DNA of 64,000 bases from Chaetorhynchus papuensis (taxonomy: Eukaryota; Chordata; Aves; Passeriformes; Rhipiduridae): positions 78,423 to 142,422 of the forward strand of contig VWYX01000934.1 of assembly GCA_013396525.1 (NCBI GenBank). The letters are read 5' to 3'. Positions 39,871 to 52,700 of this stretch are shown here, one piece after another; within the stretch, counting starts at the first letter, position 1; every line of letters begins with the position of its first letter. The translations under genes were made by a program, and so were the position numbers. The notes beneath the pieces were generated by a model, which saw nothing but the letters and a program-made list of their open reading frames with translations, was not told where the DNA came from and did no database searches.

Positions 39871-40397
39871 TACTTGAAATTGATGGCTATAGAATGTATT
39901 TTTCTTTACTAAAATACATGTGAATCACTACAGCAGTTTATTTTAAAAAGTTCTGTAAGTGAACGTAGAGCAGCCCATCATGACTTTTGTTTTCATTGAC
40001 ACTGTACCCTGCATTTAATACCTTTACTGTTACATCTTGAATCTAAGGAATTGCCCACAATTCATTTTATGTTTTGAGGTTAAGTGAAGGGTTCATTTAG
40101 GAAAGGGTGTAACAAACACTACTTCTAACCCTTAACCTGCATCATTGATCACTTGGAGCTTTTAGCTAGAAGTGGTGTCTGAAAGAGTAACCGAGCTGAT
40201 GCTGATGGTTACCAGTGGCAGATGGTAGCACAGTGACCACATACCTCAGTGTCTATGCTGAGAAAAGAAAGTTAAATACTAAGGTTCAGCTACTATCCTC
40301 CTCTTTCACAGATTTGTAAGATGCACTGTAGAACTCTACTATTCCTAGTGAATATTACTAGTAAATGGAGAACTGAGGAGTAGAACATTTAAAAGGA
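39871..40397. other. Convergent spacer between MRPS22 and COPB2
   Basis: About 0.5 kb between the two converging poly(A) signals. It is AT-rich with no open frame or repeat I recognise. The tail-to-tail arrangement leaves room for overlapping 3' ends if either transcript reads through. Confidence 0.7.
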
Positions 40398-40403
40398 TTT
40401 ATT
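40398..40403 (-). terminator. COPB2: COPB2 poly(A) signal
   Basis: AATAAA on the - strand (TTTATT on +), about 240 bp after the COPB2 stop codon at 40645-40647. It predicts a 3' UTR of roughly 40380-40644. Confidence 0.75.
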
Positions 40404-40644
40404 GAATTGCTTGATAAATGAAAACATTTTTTAGTATGTTCTGGAGTAGGCCTACATCTTGAATTTCAACATACTGGAAGCTGATTCTCTTTGTGCAGTT
40501 GCTGGGTCTGTACTTCCTTCTACAGGTATATGGTCCACTTGTGATATAAAAATCAAAACAACTTGGAGCACATAGTCCACAGAACTTCATTCCTCTGGGT
40601 TTTGACCAAATTGTTTCCTGATTTGGTCATCTAAAAAAGGATGT

Positions 40645-40740
40645 TCACTCATCTAAGATCTCTTCATCCAGATTGATATCTGTGGTATCAATATCCTCCA
40701 AATCCAAGTTATCTAAGTCATCTTCCAAGTCCAGCAGTGT
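40645..40740 (-). CDS. COPB2: COPB2 coding exon 22 and stop
   Basis: Residues 883-913: TLLDLEDDLDNLDLEDID ... EEILDE, then TGA. Acceptor TCTCTCCCTAG. The tail is strongly acidic, as in other vertebrate beta'-COP proteins. Confidence 0.97.
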   Translation of the reverse strand, partial: TLLDLEDDLDNLDLEDIDTTDINLDEEILDE

Positions 40741-43700
40741 CTAGGGAGAGAAAAGACTGTTTGAGGGGGGTACCACTATGGTTACACCTTAGGCAGCTTA
40801 TGGGATGAATGGCTCTGTAGGATGTATCTGCACACTCTGCAAACCCCAGCTAAGGCACTCATGGGGAACACGAGTGCTAAAAGAAGCTGGAGAGAGCAGC
40901 TGTTTTCTTGGTAAGGAAGCATCTTCCACCACTGCAGCTTTTTACCATGTTCTGAGCAGCTGAGTTTGAACTTGACCCTTGTAACCCCCCACACCTGCTG
41001 AACTGGTCTCTGTTACTGTATACAGTGTCTGCATACACGGAACAGGGTTCTGAACACTGTTCTGGGACTGCTGGAGTGATGTTTTCCAGCTGCTTTGTTA
41101 AATCACAGTAATTAAAGTCTTTAATGTAAAATTAATTGGGTGCTTATACTTCCCCTCATAAAGCCATTTTGGTACCTTTTGATCTCTTGCTGGAAGGTGA
41201 TCAGAATTCTGCACAACTGTCTTCACCACTTCTTGTTTAGGAGAGGGAACTGGTTCTTCAGCCTTCTTCTAATGGCAAAGAAATTCCTTTAATTTTTTTC
41301 AATTTATATTCTCTCAGCAAAAGCAGGTAAACAACAGCAGACCTATAATGCCCGTTTCCCAGTGGTTCTCTTTCAGTTTCCCTCAGTTATTCTTGAGCCA
41401 CATCTTCACTGTCAGAAAGGATTCTAGTCCTCACTCCACTGGAGACTATTTCCCTCCCCAATTTATTTGAAGCAGTTGATGATGGGACTGATAAAATGAG
41501 AACAACCTTCAGGAAGTACCAGTTCATTTCAAATACTGAAGTGCTGTTAGTGATTTTCAACATCTTCAGCAGCAGAGATTAAGTTAGTTGAGAGTGTGAC
41601 AGCATATTTTAGTAATTGCTGGGCTTTGTGTTCCATATCCTATAATGATTTAACACTTCATCTTCTCACTTCACTGCTGCACAAGTTTTATATTAAGATA
41701 ATTCATCAGTTAGTACTATTACTGAAGCAATGGTACTATTCAATTAACTGTATTTAATTATAGAATTAATCTGTCTCCTACAAAATTCAGTATTCAGCTG
41801 TTAAGAGACAATGGGGTTTAGGGCTTCTATGCAATCATGAGCTGAATGCAAAATACACTGAGGTCTTGTTTTCAGCTTCTGTGGCAAGCTAGTTCTCATA
41901 TATTTCAGGTAGCCCTGACAGTTTTGTTTATCATCTTGAACAAATGTGCTGACAAGTTTGATTTTGCTTTAATGCTATTTCCCTTGATACACAAGAGGCA
42001 AAGAGTCACTACAGAGGCTTGAAAGTAACCTAACTTCTCTGGTCTGTCAGAGATGTTCAAAACTATGCTTTGTAGGGCATCTCCTATGAGGAAAAAATAC
42101 AGACAATGGAGAGTTGTGGCTTCTCTGTTTCTCCTTCAGTTTCCAGTGCAGTTTTGATTTTACATGTTTATAGCCACAAAGAGCTGTGCCAACATCACTG
42201 CCTTTATAAACCCTCATATTATGATTTTCATATACAAATGTAAAGTGTCTTTGAGCAAAATTAGAAGTTATCTTGTGTTAAGGCTCTAAAAAGCTCTAAG
42301 TGTTTGTTTCAATCTGTATGCTTATACCTTATACTTGTCCTTGGACAACTGAGGTGGTAAAAAAATGAGTTTGTTACTTCAGATACTGATTAGAACCTAT
42401 GTTCAAGTATCTGAGCAGGATTCCTGGTCAGTTAGTTATGGAGCAGTGTTATTCCATAACCATGCAGCACACTGACAAAGAACACAGAGCATTTTTCATT
42501 GCTGTAATATGCAAGAGTTTCCATTTCCAGCTACTGAGCTTTTAGAAAACCAGCTGCAGTCGAGGCAGTGATTGTAAATGCAACTGGAGTTATTTTTCTG
42601 CAAGATTAATTCAATGGTAAGACTCTACAATTACTCACACTACAAAGGGTGACCCAAGGTAAAGAAGCACACAAATAATTTCACAGTCAAGAAGCTGTTA
42701 GCAGGTACAGATATAGATTAAGAAGAATCTGAGGCAAAAGAACATGAGAACAACTGCAGCACTTACAGTCAAGGTAATAAAACCAACAATTTGTCCATTA
42801 CTGGTGAAATATTCTCCAGGGTAGATGTTACTGTAAGATAGCAAAGTTCTCCCTTAGATTCATCACTCAGTAGAAACACTGACCTGAGATGTCATTATTC
42901 CAGAAGGCTCAAATCCTTTTGCTTCTTCAAGTAAATTTCTTTCTTCATTTGGCTAAAAGTCAAAAAATCCCAGACACATTCAAGTGTTGCACTGAGTTGC
43001 TTAGAGCTGATTTTACACAGCACCAAGTGTTTTTCTTCTAAAGACAGTAAAACCTTCTACTTACAGTGACAAGGGGGTATTCCCTGGCTGGCCTCAAGTC
43101 AGCAAGACTTTGCTTAACATACTCTTCAGCAACAAAAGCTTCCTTTAATCCAGGGAAAAGATTTTCATATTCTGTAGGATCAGCAAGGGACTCAGCAGCT
43201 TTTTGATTGACTTTGGAGAGGTTCTCCCGCCAGAGTTTAACAACCCTGGAGATGCAAACCAGATTTGTTAGAGACAGCTCATTTTGACAACACAATTCAC
43301 GCTCTGCATATGCTTAGAAATTACCTTGAAACTTGGCTTGGCAAATACGTCCGTGCAAGAAAAGCAGCTTCAGGGAGACGCCCAGTTTTAATCAGGAGTT
43401 CCAAACATGAATCAAGCCTAAAAGATTTCAAAATATGATTTTAACCAGTAAACCTAATAAAGACAAAACCTTGTATTAGTTTAGCTGTTTATTCTGTTAC
43501 ATTAACTTAAAGTGCTTTCATTTCATATTTTAAATCTAGCAGTCATCATAAAATAAAAAACCTTTCTCCATGAAGTTTAAATGTAGCTCTAGTTAACCAC
43601 TTGAAGAACCTGAGGGTCTTGGCACTTGGGAAAGCAGAACACAACAATCAGAATCTCATTTGCTACTTACTTTCCCTGCAGGAAGTAGCTCATGAATGCC

Positions 43701-46700
43701 ACATTATTCTTGCCATCTTTTTCTGCACCTTCAGCTAACTTGTTTACCATGCTGGCATTTCCTGAAGCTGTGGCCAGGAGCAGCAGTCCTCCATAGTCTT
43801 GTGCATGGTGGAGACACTCCTGGGCTAAGCCAAACTGGCATTTACTAATGGCAAGCTCTGCAAGTTGCTTCCACTTCTGTTCTGACTGATTGTACAAAAA
43901 GGGGAGAGGGAGGGAAAGAGAAAAACAAACCACTCACATTTCTGAAGAGCATGTAAAGGTTTTCAGAGTGCTCAGTAGGAAAATCTTAAGTCTACTTGTG
44001 AAGGTGCTGTATCCCATGACTACACTTGTCTTCCCTTTGAGGTACTGTAATTACTGTAGCTTCCCAGCATGACACAGTGAGTGTTAAAAAGAGATCCCTA
44101 CACAGCTGTAACATTACATAAAATGAACAGTTACTCAGTAAACATGGAGGGGGGAGGTAGGCATAACTTGGGAAATTTATCTACAACAATCTCTTAAAGC
44201 TCCCAAGGTAACCTTCAGAATGCTGAAAGGCATTTGTGTCTGTAAGTTAATACTCCTTATAAATAACTTCATTATTTTACAGCAAGAGCAATGAGATCGA
44301 TTCTCTGCATAATAATGATGGGACAAATCACTGCCTGTCAGTTTTTCTAGTGCAGCAGTCTAAGTTTGCCAAGGCTGGAACAAATGTCTGAAGGCTTCAG
44401 CCCTGTCTTTCCTCCTCTCACTGTTAAGTATTGGAGATTAAGGCTTGGTTCTTGGCTCAAGTTCTGTATTCTCCAGGAGTTCCTGCAGTTTTCTGAGCAG
44501 ACAACATTCTTTGTCCCCATCCCACGGCTTGGATTCCTTTGAATTACAGGCAGACAACTGCATCGAAGGAGATGGAGGCATTTCAGTTTTGTTTAGGGAG
44601 TTGTACTGCATCCCCACATACCACTGCCTTTTCTTACAGGGTCTCTCAGATACATGCTCATACTCAGAATCCAGGATGAATCACCCAAATTTATATAATT
44701 ACCTCTGCTTCCACTGCAAGCTGATAGGCTATTTTTAATTCTCCAAGTTGAAGAGCAAGTTCAAAACGATGCTCTGGATCCGTAGATACTGCAAGAGCTT
44801 GTTGTTTGAAGCCCTAAAATAAAAATTTGACCGTGAGGCTGGGACCTGTCAGGTCAAACATAATCCTAAATGCTTTAACAAAACCACTCTGAACAGAAGG
44901 TTACAGTGTTCTCAAACAAATAGGGATAATTAACAAGAGTTAATGCTCACAGGTAATATGACTGGGTTTTGCTTAGCCAACTCAATGAAGAATGTGAATA
45001 AACTGGTTTATGTAGTTTGATAACTAAGAAGTAGTTTTCTTGCCTGTTTTTCAAGAAAATGTGCGACTCTGGTTCTCTGTTCTTTTGGAATTGTGGGAAG
45101 AACTTTGTCAGCCATGCCGAAATCTCTTCTCATCACAGCAGTTTGATATTCAAGCACTGAGACCAGCAGAGAGTAACTGACAATGTTTAGCTCTTTGTCA
45201 CCCAAATACAGTCTGTTGTCCTTAGGGATATACCCCAGGAGATACATTGTTCTGAAACAAAACAAAGAACACTCAGCTTCAGTAGATCCACTACACATCA
45301 GTCTGTAAAAAAGATTCCAGTAGTTCTTATGGTACCGAGAATACTCCCATAAGATATTCTACTTTTACCAGATTGCACACTTTCACACAGCACTGTTCAT
45401 CCCTCCAGAACTGCATTGCTGCCTCAGAACACCCAACTTATTCCCACCTATTGTGCTAAAGCACGGCACAGCAAGCAGCTGACAGGGTTCACCTTGCACT
45501 CCCTTCACTGAGAGAATCTTTAACACTTTAACTGGAAGCAGCAACTCACCTGTCTAAGTGGGCAATGGTGACAATCTCTCCTCCAACATAGTAGTTGAGT
45601 CTGTTCACAGAACTGGTGTAAATAAAGCAGTCACCAACCCACAGGCCTGTTTTCACAATCTCCTGAATCTCACCAAGAACCTGCAAAGCAAATTTTGGTT
45701 AATTAGATACATAAAAAGGTACTTCTAGGTAGCAGAAAGACTATCGCAATTTAAAATCTAATTCCATATTCTATATTTAAGTAAATAGTTGGGCAAGTTA
45801 CAAATATAAGTTTAGATATACAAGTACATAAAAGATCATTTAGTTTTACATAAATGCTACCCTAATTCTTAACTAAGCCAATTATAAATCTAGGAAACAA
45901 GCAGCAAACTAAGCATTAAGCAAGACAATCAAAGATAACTTTCCTTCTGAAATTTTGATTTCTGACATTTCACAGCATGAGGTTTTTTCACTTCTCAAAC
46001 TTGAATAACATTTCAAAACGTGAAAATTGTAGAAAAAAAATTAAGCTATGACCCAAAAGTGTGTTTTTAAAATAATCTCTATTGACAATAGTAAACTCTT
46101 TGACAATAGTAAACAGATGAAGAGAAATGCAGGCATCAAGGTCTATTTTTCTGGGATTCAGACAGGGATGCACTCCTCAGGAATCCCAAAAAAATGGTTA
46201 AGTGTTCCTCAGGCAGATGAACAATGTGTGATATTAAATGGTCTGGAAACTGAAATTTAAATTGGACTATGTTAAAGACTAAGTTTTCTGCATTCTCTTG
46301 CTTCTACCATCTCTAATCTTACTCCACTTTTTAAATAGAAGGTACCTCAAAGGCATCTTCAATTCCATCTTCAGTGACACCTTCATGTGTTTCTTGGGCT
46401 GCTGCAACTTTTTCTGACAGGTACTTGAGGATGAAGAATGACTCTTCTGTAGCAATGCACACAAGCTCACCCGAGTCAGACCAGAAAATCTATATCACCA
46501 GAATCAACAGTGGCACAGCGTTAGACAGCCCAGGCTAAGAAGGACGATGTGGAAATTAAGGGAAAAACACACCACCTCTAGAAGCTTAGGAATGAGAAGC
46601 CAACAAATACAGGAATTTTTTTTCCCCTTTCTGCTACACGACTGAGATAAACTTAAGTTATTACTTTATTATTGACAGCTTGGCTTCATGCAACAAAATC

Positions 46701-49700
46701 AGTTTAGTAAAAAAAATATAAATCAATAAACACAGACAGGTAAATAACTTCAGTCCCACGTAGAAACTTACGTGTTTGGGCTGGATTTCAATTCTGCGAA
46801 TCAGTTCTGTGTTCTCCCAGTCATAGAAAGCCAAGCCATTAACAGATCTGACTCCCAACAGAAAGCCACCATAGATGCCTGCAAGAAAATAAAGGTGGAA
46901 GAAATCCACATTGTGCAAAAACCACACCAACGTAACTATTTCTGCAGTACTTACCTTCTGCTCCAAAATCAGGTTTGAACGACTTCTTCTCTTTGAAATT
47001 TTTAAATATCTTTACAACACTGTTGCTCTCCCTGATTGCATACCTAAATAAAGATTAAGTTGAAGAAAAACCAAAACAATTATTCAGTTTCCAAAGTAGT
47101 AAATTGCTAAATCATAAAAGCTGCTACAAAACAACTGCATTTGAGTTATCTTCTAAAACTAGCAGTGTGCTAAAAATTCAAACTTTTAAAGCAGGACAAT
47201 TAGTTATTGGAAGTTCATTTTACATGCATGTTTTGGTCTTCATGGCCTGAAAACTAAAGTAACAGCAGCAAATGTAATACAAAGGAAAAAATGTGGAAGA
47301 CTTACTCTGAAGAGTCATGTGCCCACACAAACTCCTGTGCAGAACCAAAGCTCTTGTTCCTCAGAGCCATGGCTGTGTAGATGATGTATTCACCATCACC
47401 ACACACCACAACGAACCTGGGGCAGGAGAAAGAGGCATTTGTCAGGTATCTCTGTTCAGTTTGACAGGCAGCAGCAAGAAGGCAAATTATCTGTAAAGGT
47501 AAAGGCTCCCATGGCCAGTGTAATCACTGCAAACACAGACAGAGCATGAGCTTTATATACTCCTAAAACGTCATGGAACTGGATTTCCTTCCTGCATCAT
47601 GTTCCTTCTGCTCTCCACTGAGCAGCTCTTGCACCTTGTATCCCTTTTATTTTAGCCTGTTAACAAAAACACCCCAACCAATTCAAGAGAAGTGATAAAA
47701 GAATGTATTACCGTCCATTAGGGTTGTGCTGAATTGTCTGAGGATAGATTTCACAGCTGCCCATATCCTTCACAGCCAGTGGCAACCTCTCTCCATCTTT
47801 GATTTCAGCATCTCCCATAGCTTTCAAATTAGCCTGTTGGACTTCAGAATGTTTAGCCCAAATAATTTTTCCATTTGCATCCATGGACATGGCAGGTTCT
47901 TCACGACCAAGCTAGAAAGTAAGTAAGAAAGAAGTTAGGCTATGGAAAAAATACATTGTTGATTTTCTTTTCAGTTGAAAATATCAAGTGAAATAGCCAA
48001 TCTGTATAAAAAATGCCAATTAAAAAGCCAATATTTCAGTATTCTACACATTATCCCAGAATGAGAAATCAGTTGTTCTGCACACAGAGGACAGTGATGA
48101 ATCACAATTTCTCATTTCAAACCATTAATTGTACCTTAACAATAATGCTGCCTTCATCATATCCCAAAGCCACGTTATTGGAGCCTCTCAAGCTGGCCAC
48201 ACACCACACCCTCTCCATGCCATAGTTCAGGGTGCTCTCCAGGCGGTACGTGCTGGAGTGCCAAATGCGCACCGTTCCTAGGGAAAAACAGAGGGATGGA
48301 TCCTTTCATCTCTCCTCAGTGTGAGGGCAGCAGCTGTGCAGCCACACCACAGGAAGAGTTCTCCCCTGAGTTCTTTTCCTGTCCTGCATACATCAGGAAA
48401 CACAAAATTACCATCTTCGGAGCCGGTGATGATGATGGGCAGCTCTGGATGGAAGCTGACACACGACACGTTCTGAGCATGTCCTTCCAGTGTTTGGACA
48501 CAGGTTTTATTCTGAAAGAAAGAGAGAACACAGTGCTGCATTTTAACCTTTATTTCTTAAAAAAAAACTCCCTCAAATTCAAAATATATCTGAAAACTCT
48601 CTAGATTTCTTACATTTCCAATGTGTTCAAACAACAGGACTAAGCTATTAAAAACTGTGATTGTATTCAGTTGTACCTCCTGCCCAGAAGAAAATATTTC
48701 TTTCCCTTGACAGAGGCCTTTTCCTCTATTTTCAGATATGTTAATGTGTAGAAAATGCGCTTTCTCAGAGCTGCATAGCACAACTCATTAAAGCAAGATA
48801 GAAAGCTGAGTTCACTGCAAAAAAAAATTGTACCAAAACATTGCATTACAGGTGAAAACACATCTAATTTAGGTTTTTGGTAAGAATGTTCATTCACACA
48901 GTTGTGAATGAACATTCACAAGAGTTGCTACTCTGCTTGAGATAACTAAGATTGGAGTATGTATCTGGAGTCTCCAGCTGTACATGGCAGCAAAATTTCA
49001 AGCACTGTTGTGCAATATTCATTACTGCAGTGAATGCTTAAATTAACAGTGCCAGCTTTAACTTCTGGGCTTGCATTTACTCTTGGGCAATAAGTTTTAA
49101 TAACTAGAAAGTACCACCTAACAACTTTTGTCTTGCCCTTCTGGCCATTCAGATACTTGTACACAGGAAGAACTTATGAGTACTAGGGTCCAGCAACAGA
49201 ACTGAATCCCTGGATTAGATCTCTCTTTCCTGTAGAGCATTCACACAGGGCACCTCATGACTCCTGCCAAGGAGAAGCACATGTATGTGTGTGCATGCAA
49301 CACATGAGACTGTGCCAATGTGCACAGGTTGAAAAAGGAGGGGAGGAAGCAATAAAGAATGAAGAAAAAAAAGAGAAGTGGAAGGATGGAAAGAGTTGAT
49401 ACGTGAGCAATATTTACACTTGAACATAGAAGAGGAACAGCTTAATCCACAAACACAAAGCCTAAAAGGCAGGGATCAGTTTTGTCACAAGAAAAAAATC
49501 TAATGCTAACAACAGAGACTTGATACCAAATGTGGCAGCCTGCAAAGGCTCCTGAAGAGTTGAGCACACACCTGGTAGTCCCAGATCTTCACCAGGCGGT
49601 CATCTGCCCCAGAAATGAGGTATGGCTTGTCCCCACCACTGTAATAGTCAATGCAGTTCACTCCTTTCTCGTGGCCTTCCAAGGTGAAGTTGGGAGATGA

Positions 49701-52700
49701 TGATCCGAGCTGCCACACCTTGCCAGAAAAAACAACCACATGTACTTAGCCACTTTTTGTGTCCATGTCACCCCTGGCAAACACAGCAGGTATCCAGAGG
49801 TACTTTACAAGTCCAAAGAGAAATAACACAGAATTCCAAAGACACAGTTGTTTTCTTAGGTGAAAAACCTCAACAACTGCTCAGCAAACTACCAGTCCTT
49901 CCCCCAATAAACACAAATAACATGCTGAATTGCCCATGTTCTGCTCCTACCTCTAAACAATTAAATTGGTTTCTTTAAACTTTTTTTTTTAAGGACATGA
50001 AACCATATAAAGCACTGCTTTTAAGAAGTAGTATCTTTATAAAATTAACTAGTAACTATTATCATACACACGTTTCCTCCAACTGTGTCTTGAATTTTAA
50101 TTTTTCCGATTACATTAAAGAATATAAAATCTCATGTTAAATGAAGATACAAAATGAAGCAAGTCAGGTGTAGCTATACTACTGTTTTCTCATGTTTGTC
50201 ACATTAAATATCTCAACATCTGTAGACATATGAAATCAGCGGTGGCTTTTTATAGCCAATAAACTGATAATGAACAGGAAATGTGAGGAAGTGTCTCTGC
50301 TCAGTGGCTGCAAATCTGTAGTCACAGATATTTAGTTACAGCTGCACAGCAAATGAGAACCATCAGGGTCTGCCATGAGAAGGCTGAAGGCTCTTTGGAA
50401 ACAATTTGATGCACGGAGAGCTAAGAACACAAAAGTAATGGGAGAGACACCTTTAGCAGGGTTTAGTTTTTTCTTTTAATGCACAGTTAAAAATCTTTAT
50501 TCACTATATAGTTTCAGTAAGCCCAAACCACTCACTGACAGTATAACCATTGCTCCTCTCCAATATTTCTGTGTAGTCCAAATGGAGACACAGCACTTAA
50601 AAGAGTTTTAAGAACTACTTTTCAATGATTAGAGGCAACAGGTAATCTGGCAAATTTACTGAATTACTTAGCAGATGCCTGGACCAATGTCCAGATCTTT
50701 GTTCAGTCAAAATTCTATTATTGCACCTGCTTTTAAGAATACTGACCCATCATCCATACAGGATTATTGGTTTGTGTACACTGATAAATCACTTATTGAC
50801 TAAAAAACCCAAATACAGTTTCTCTACCTTAATTGTCCTATCCAAAGAGGCACTGGCAAACTGATTATTGTCTTTTGGGTTTATGACAATCTGCATGACG
50901 TAATGGGTGTGTCCTTCAAAGACCTGAGAACAAGACCATTTTTTATCCCAGTCCCAGAGTTTAATCAGCATGTCATCTGAAAAAAACCACAAACAACAAA
51001 CAACCAAGCTTCAGTGAGTGATAGCTACCTTCTTAAAACTGCATAATCCTCCATAACTTGATGTTAAAGGCTGGAAAGGAGGCACTGCTAATAATCTACT
51101 TTCATCTGTAGGACTACCCAGTCCTGGCAGAAAGACCATAGGGAGTAAGTTTCTCAAAAAGCTTGTCCAGTAAAGTGGTGATAAAACTAAAAAGAAATAC
51201 CTCTGTCTTTTAAAAGGAGGTTAAGAATCAAGGTATTGAATTGTTAATCTTAAAATAGTGGGCAGACATTAAGCAATTGGCCCTGGCCTTTGTTCTGCAG
51301 CACTTGCTCTGGGGAGTGCTAAGGATGAAGCAGAGACAGCCAAGCTGGGTCCTTAAGTACCTTCAACAGCAAAACACAGAAATACAGAGTGCCTGTGACT
51401 CACAGAGCTCTCTGCAGTCCTGCACAGACTACAGCAGTAAGGTTTCCAGGAAGGAAAAGGACTGAGCAGCACAATCTAAGTGTTCTTAGGCAAGGTCTGA
51501 TGGGACACTGGGGTCTTCCACACCTCAGTAACACAGACCACCTCAAAGAACAGAGAACTTGGTGGTATTTTGGGAAAAATTCAAGATCAAAGTTATCTGT
51601 TGCTTTCAAGTCAGATTCCCAGATAAAAGCTTACTCCAAACGACTACGAATTTTTTTAAAAAATAAAACTGGAGCTGTTATTTGAGAGTCTGCCACACTA
51701 ATTAGCACATATATGAATGTTTCCTCTGGCAGATACTAAGAGAGAAGGCTCTTTGCTCTTCTCTGACAAGAACATAAGCAGTTAAATTTTAAAATGTAAG
51801 TGCAGTTGATATTTCATTAAAGAAACATGAATGCATCTAGCAAAGAAACAACAAAATGACAACTGTCACACTGGCTACTTGCTCAAGGAATCCTGAGTCT
51901 TCCCAAGAAGACTTGCAATCCCTCACTGCACAGAAAACAGGAGCCTGAAAATAGCTGGTTATAGAATATGAAGATATCCCAAAGGACTCTCACCACTGCT
52001 TGTCAGGATGAAGGGCTGCGTGGGGTGCACAGCAATGCACCGGATGTAGTCGGAATGGGCTTCAAACATGTGAACTCTTTCCAGGGTGTTGTAATTAAAA
52101 ACTCTGATCTGCATGTCATCCTAGGAAAGGGAAGAAAAGCCACATGAAAATGAGTCTCTTGTGCAGTGCACCTTCTATGCAATGCAGGGGAGGTAGGAAA
52201 AAACATTTCACCACTGAAGAGAACAAAACGTTCAAGAAATTTTGTTTGCTAATGATACAAACTATACATGGATTCAGAAGGCTATAAATTACACATTGCT
52301 GTTCCGAGTCATTTATGAAATGGAAAAAACTTCAACCCAATTTTCATTTTTACAAGTAACTGGGTCATGGCAGCATAAGATAATGAAATGAAATTTCTAC
52401 TCTGTGTACAGGGCAGAAGTCTAGGAAATGAAAGTTGAGACACAATATTTAAGCATTACCTTAATTTAGCCAAAAAACATTCACTCCATAAAGAAAACTG
52501 TGTCACCAAGATTAGAATACTATTCCTGCCAAGGTAGATTCACTGAATAAAAGCAGAGATTTTTTTTCTACAGGTTAGCAAAACTAAAAAATTTATTTCT
52601 AATATAACCAAGAACAAAAGTAGAAAGGAATTTCTACTTCATCTTACCTAGGATTGTCAATAGTTTCATCTTAGTTAAAGTAGCACCAACAATACTGTGT

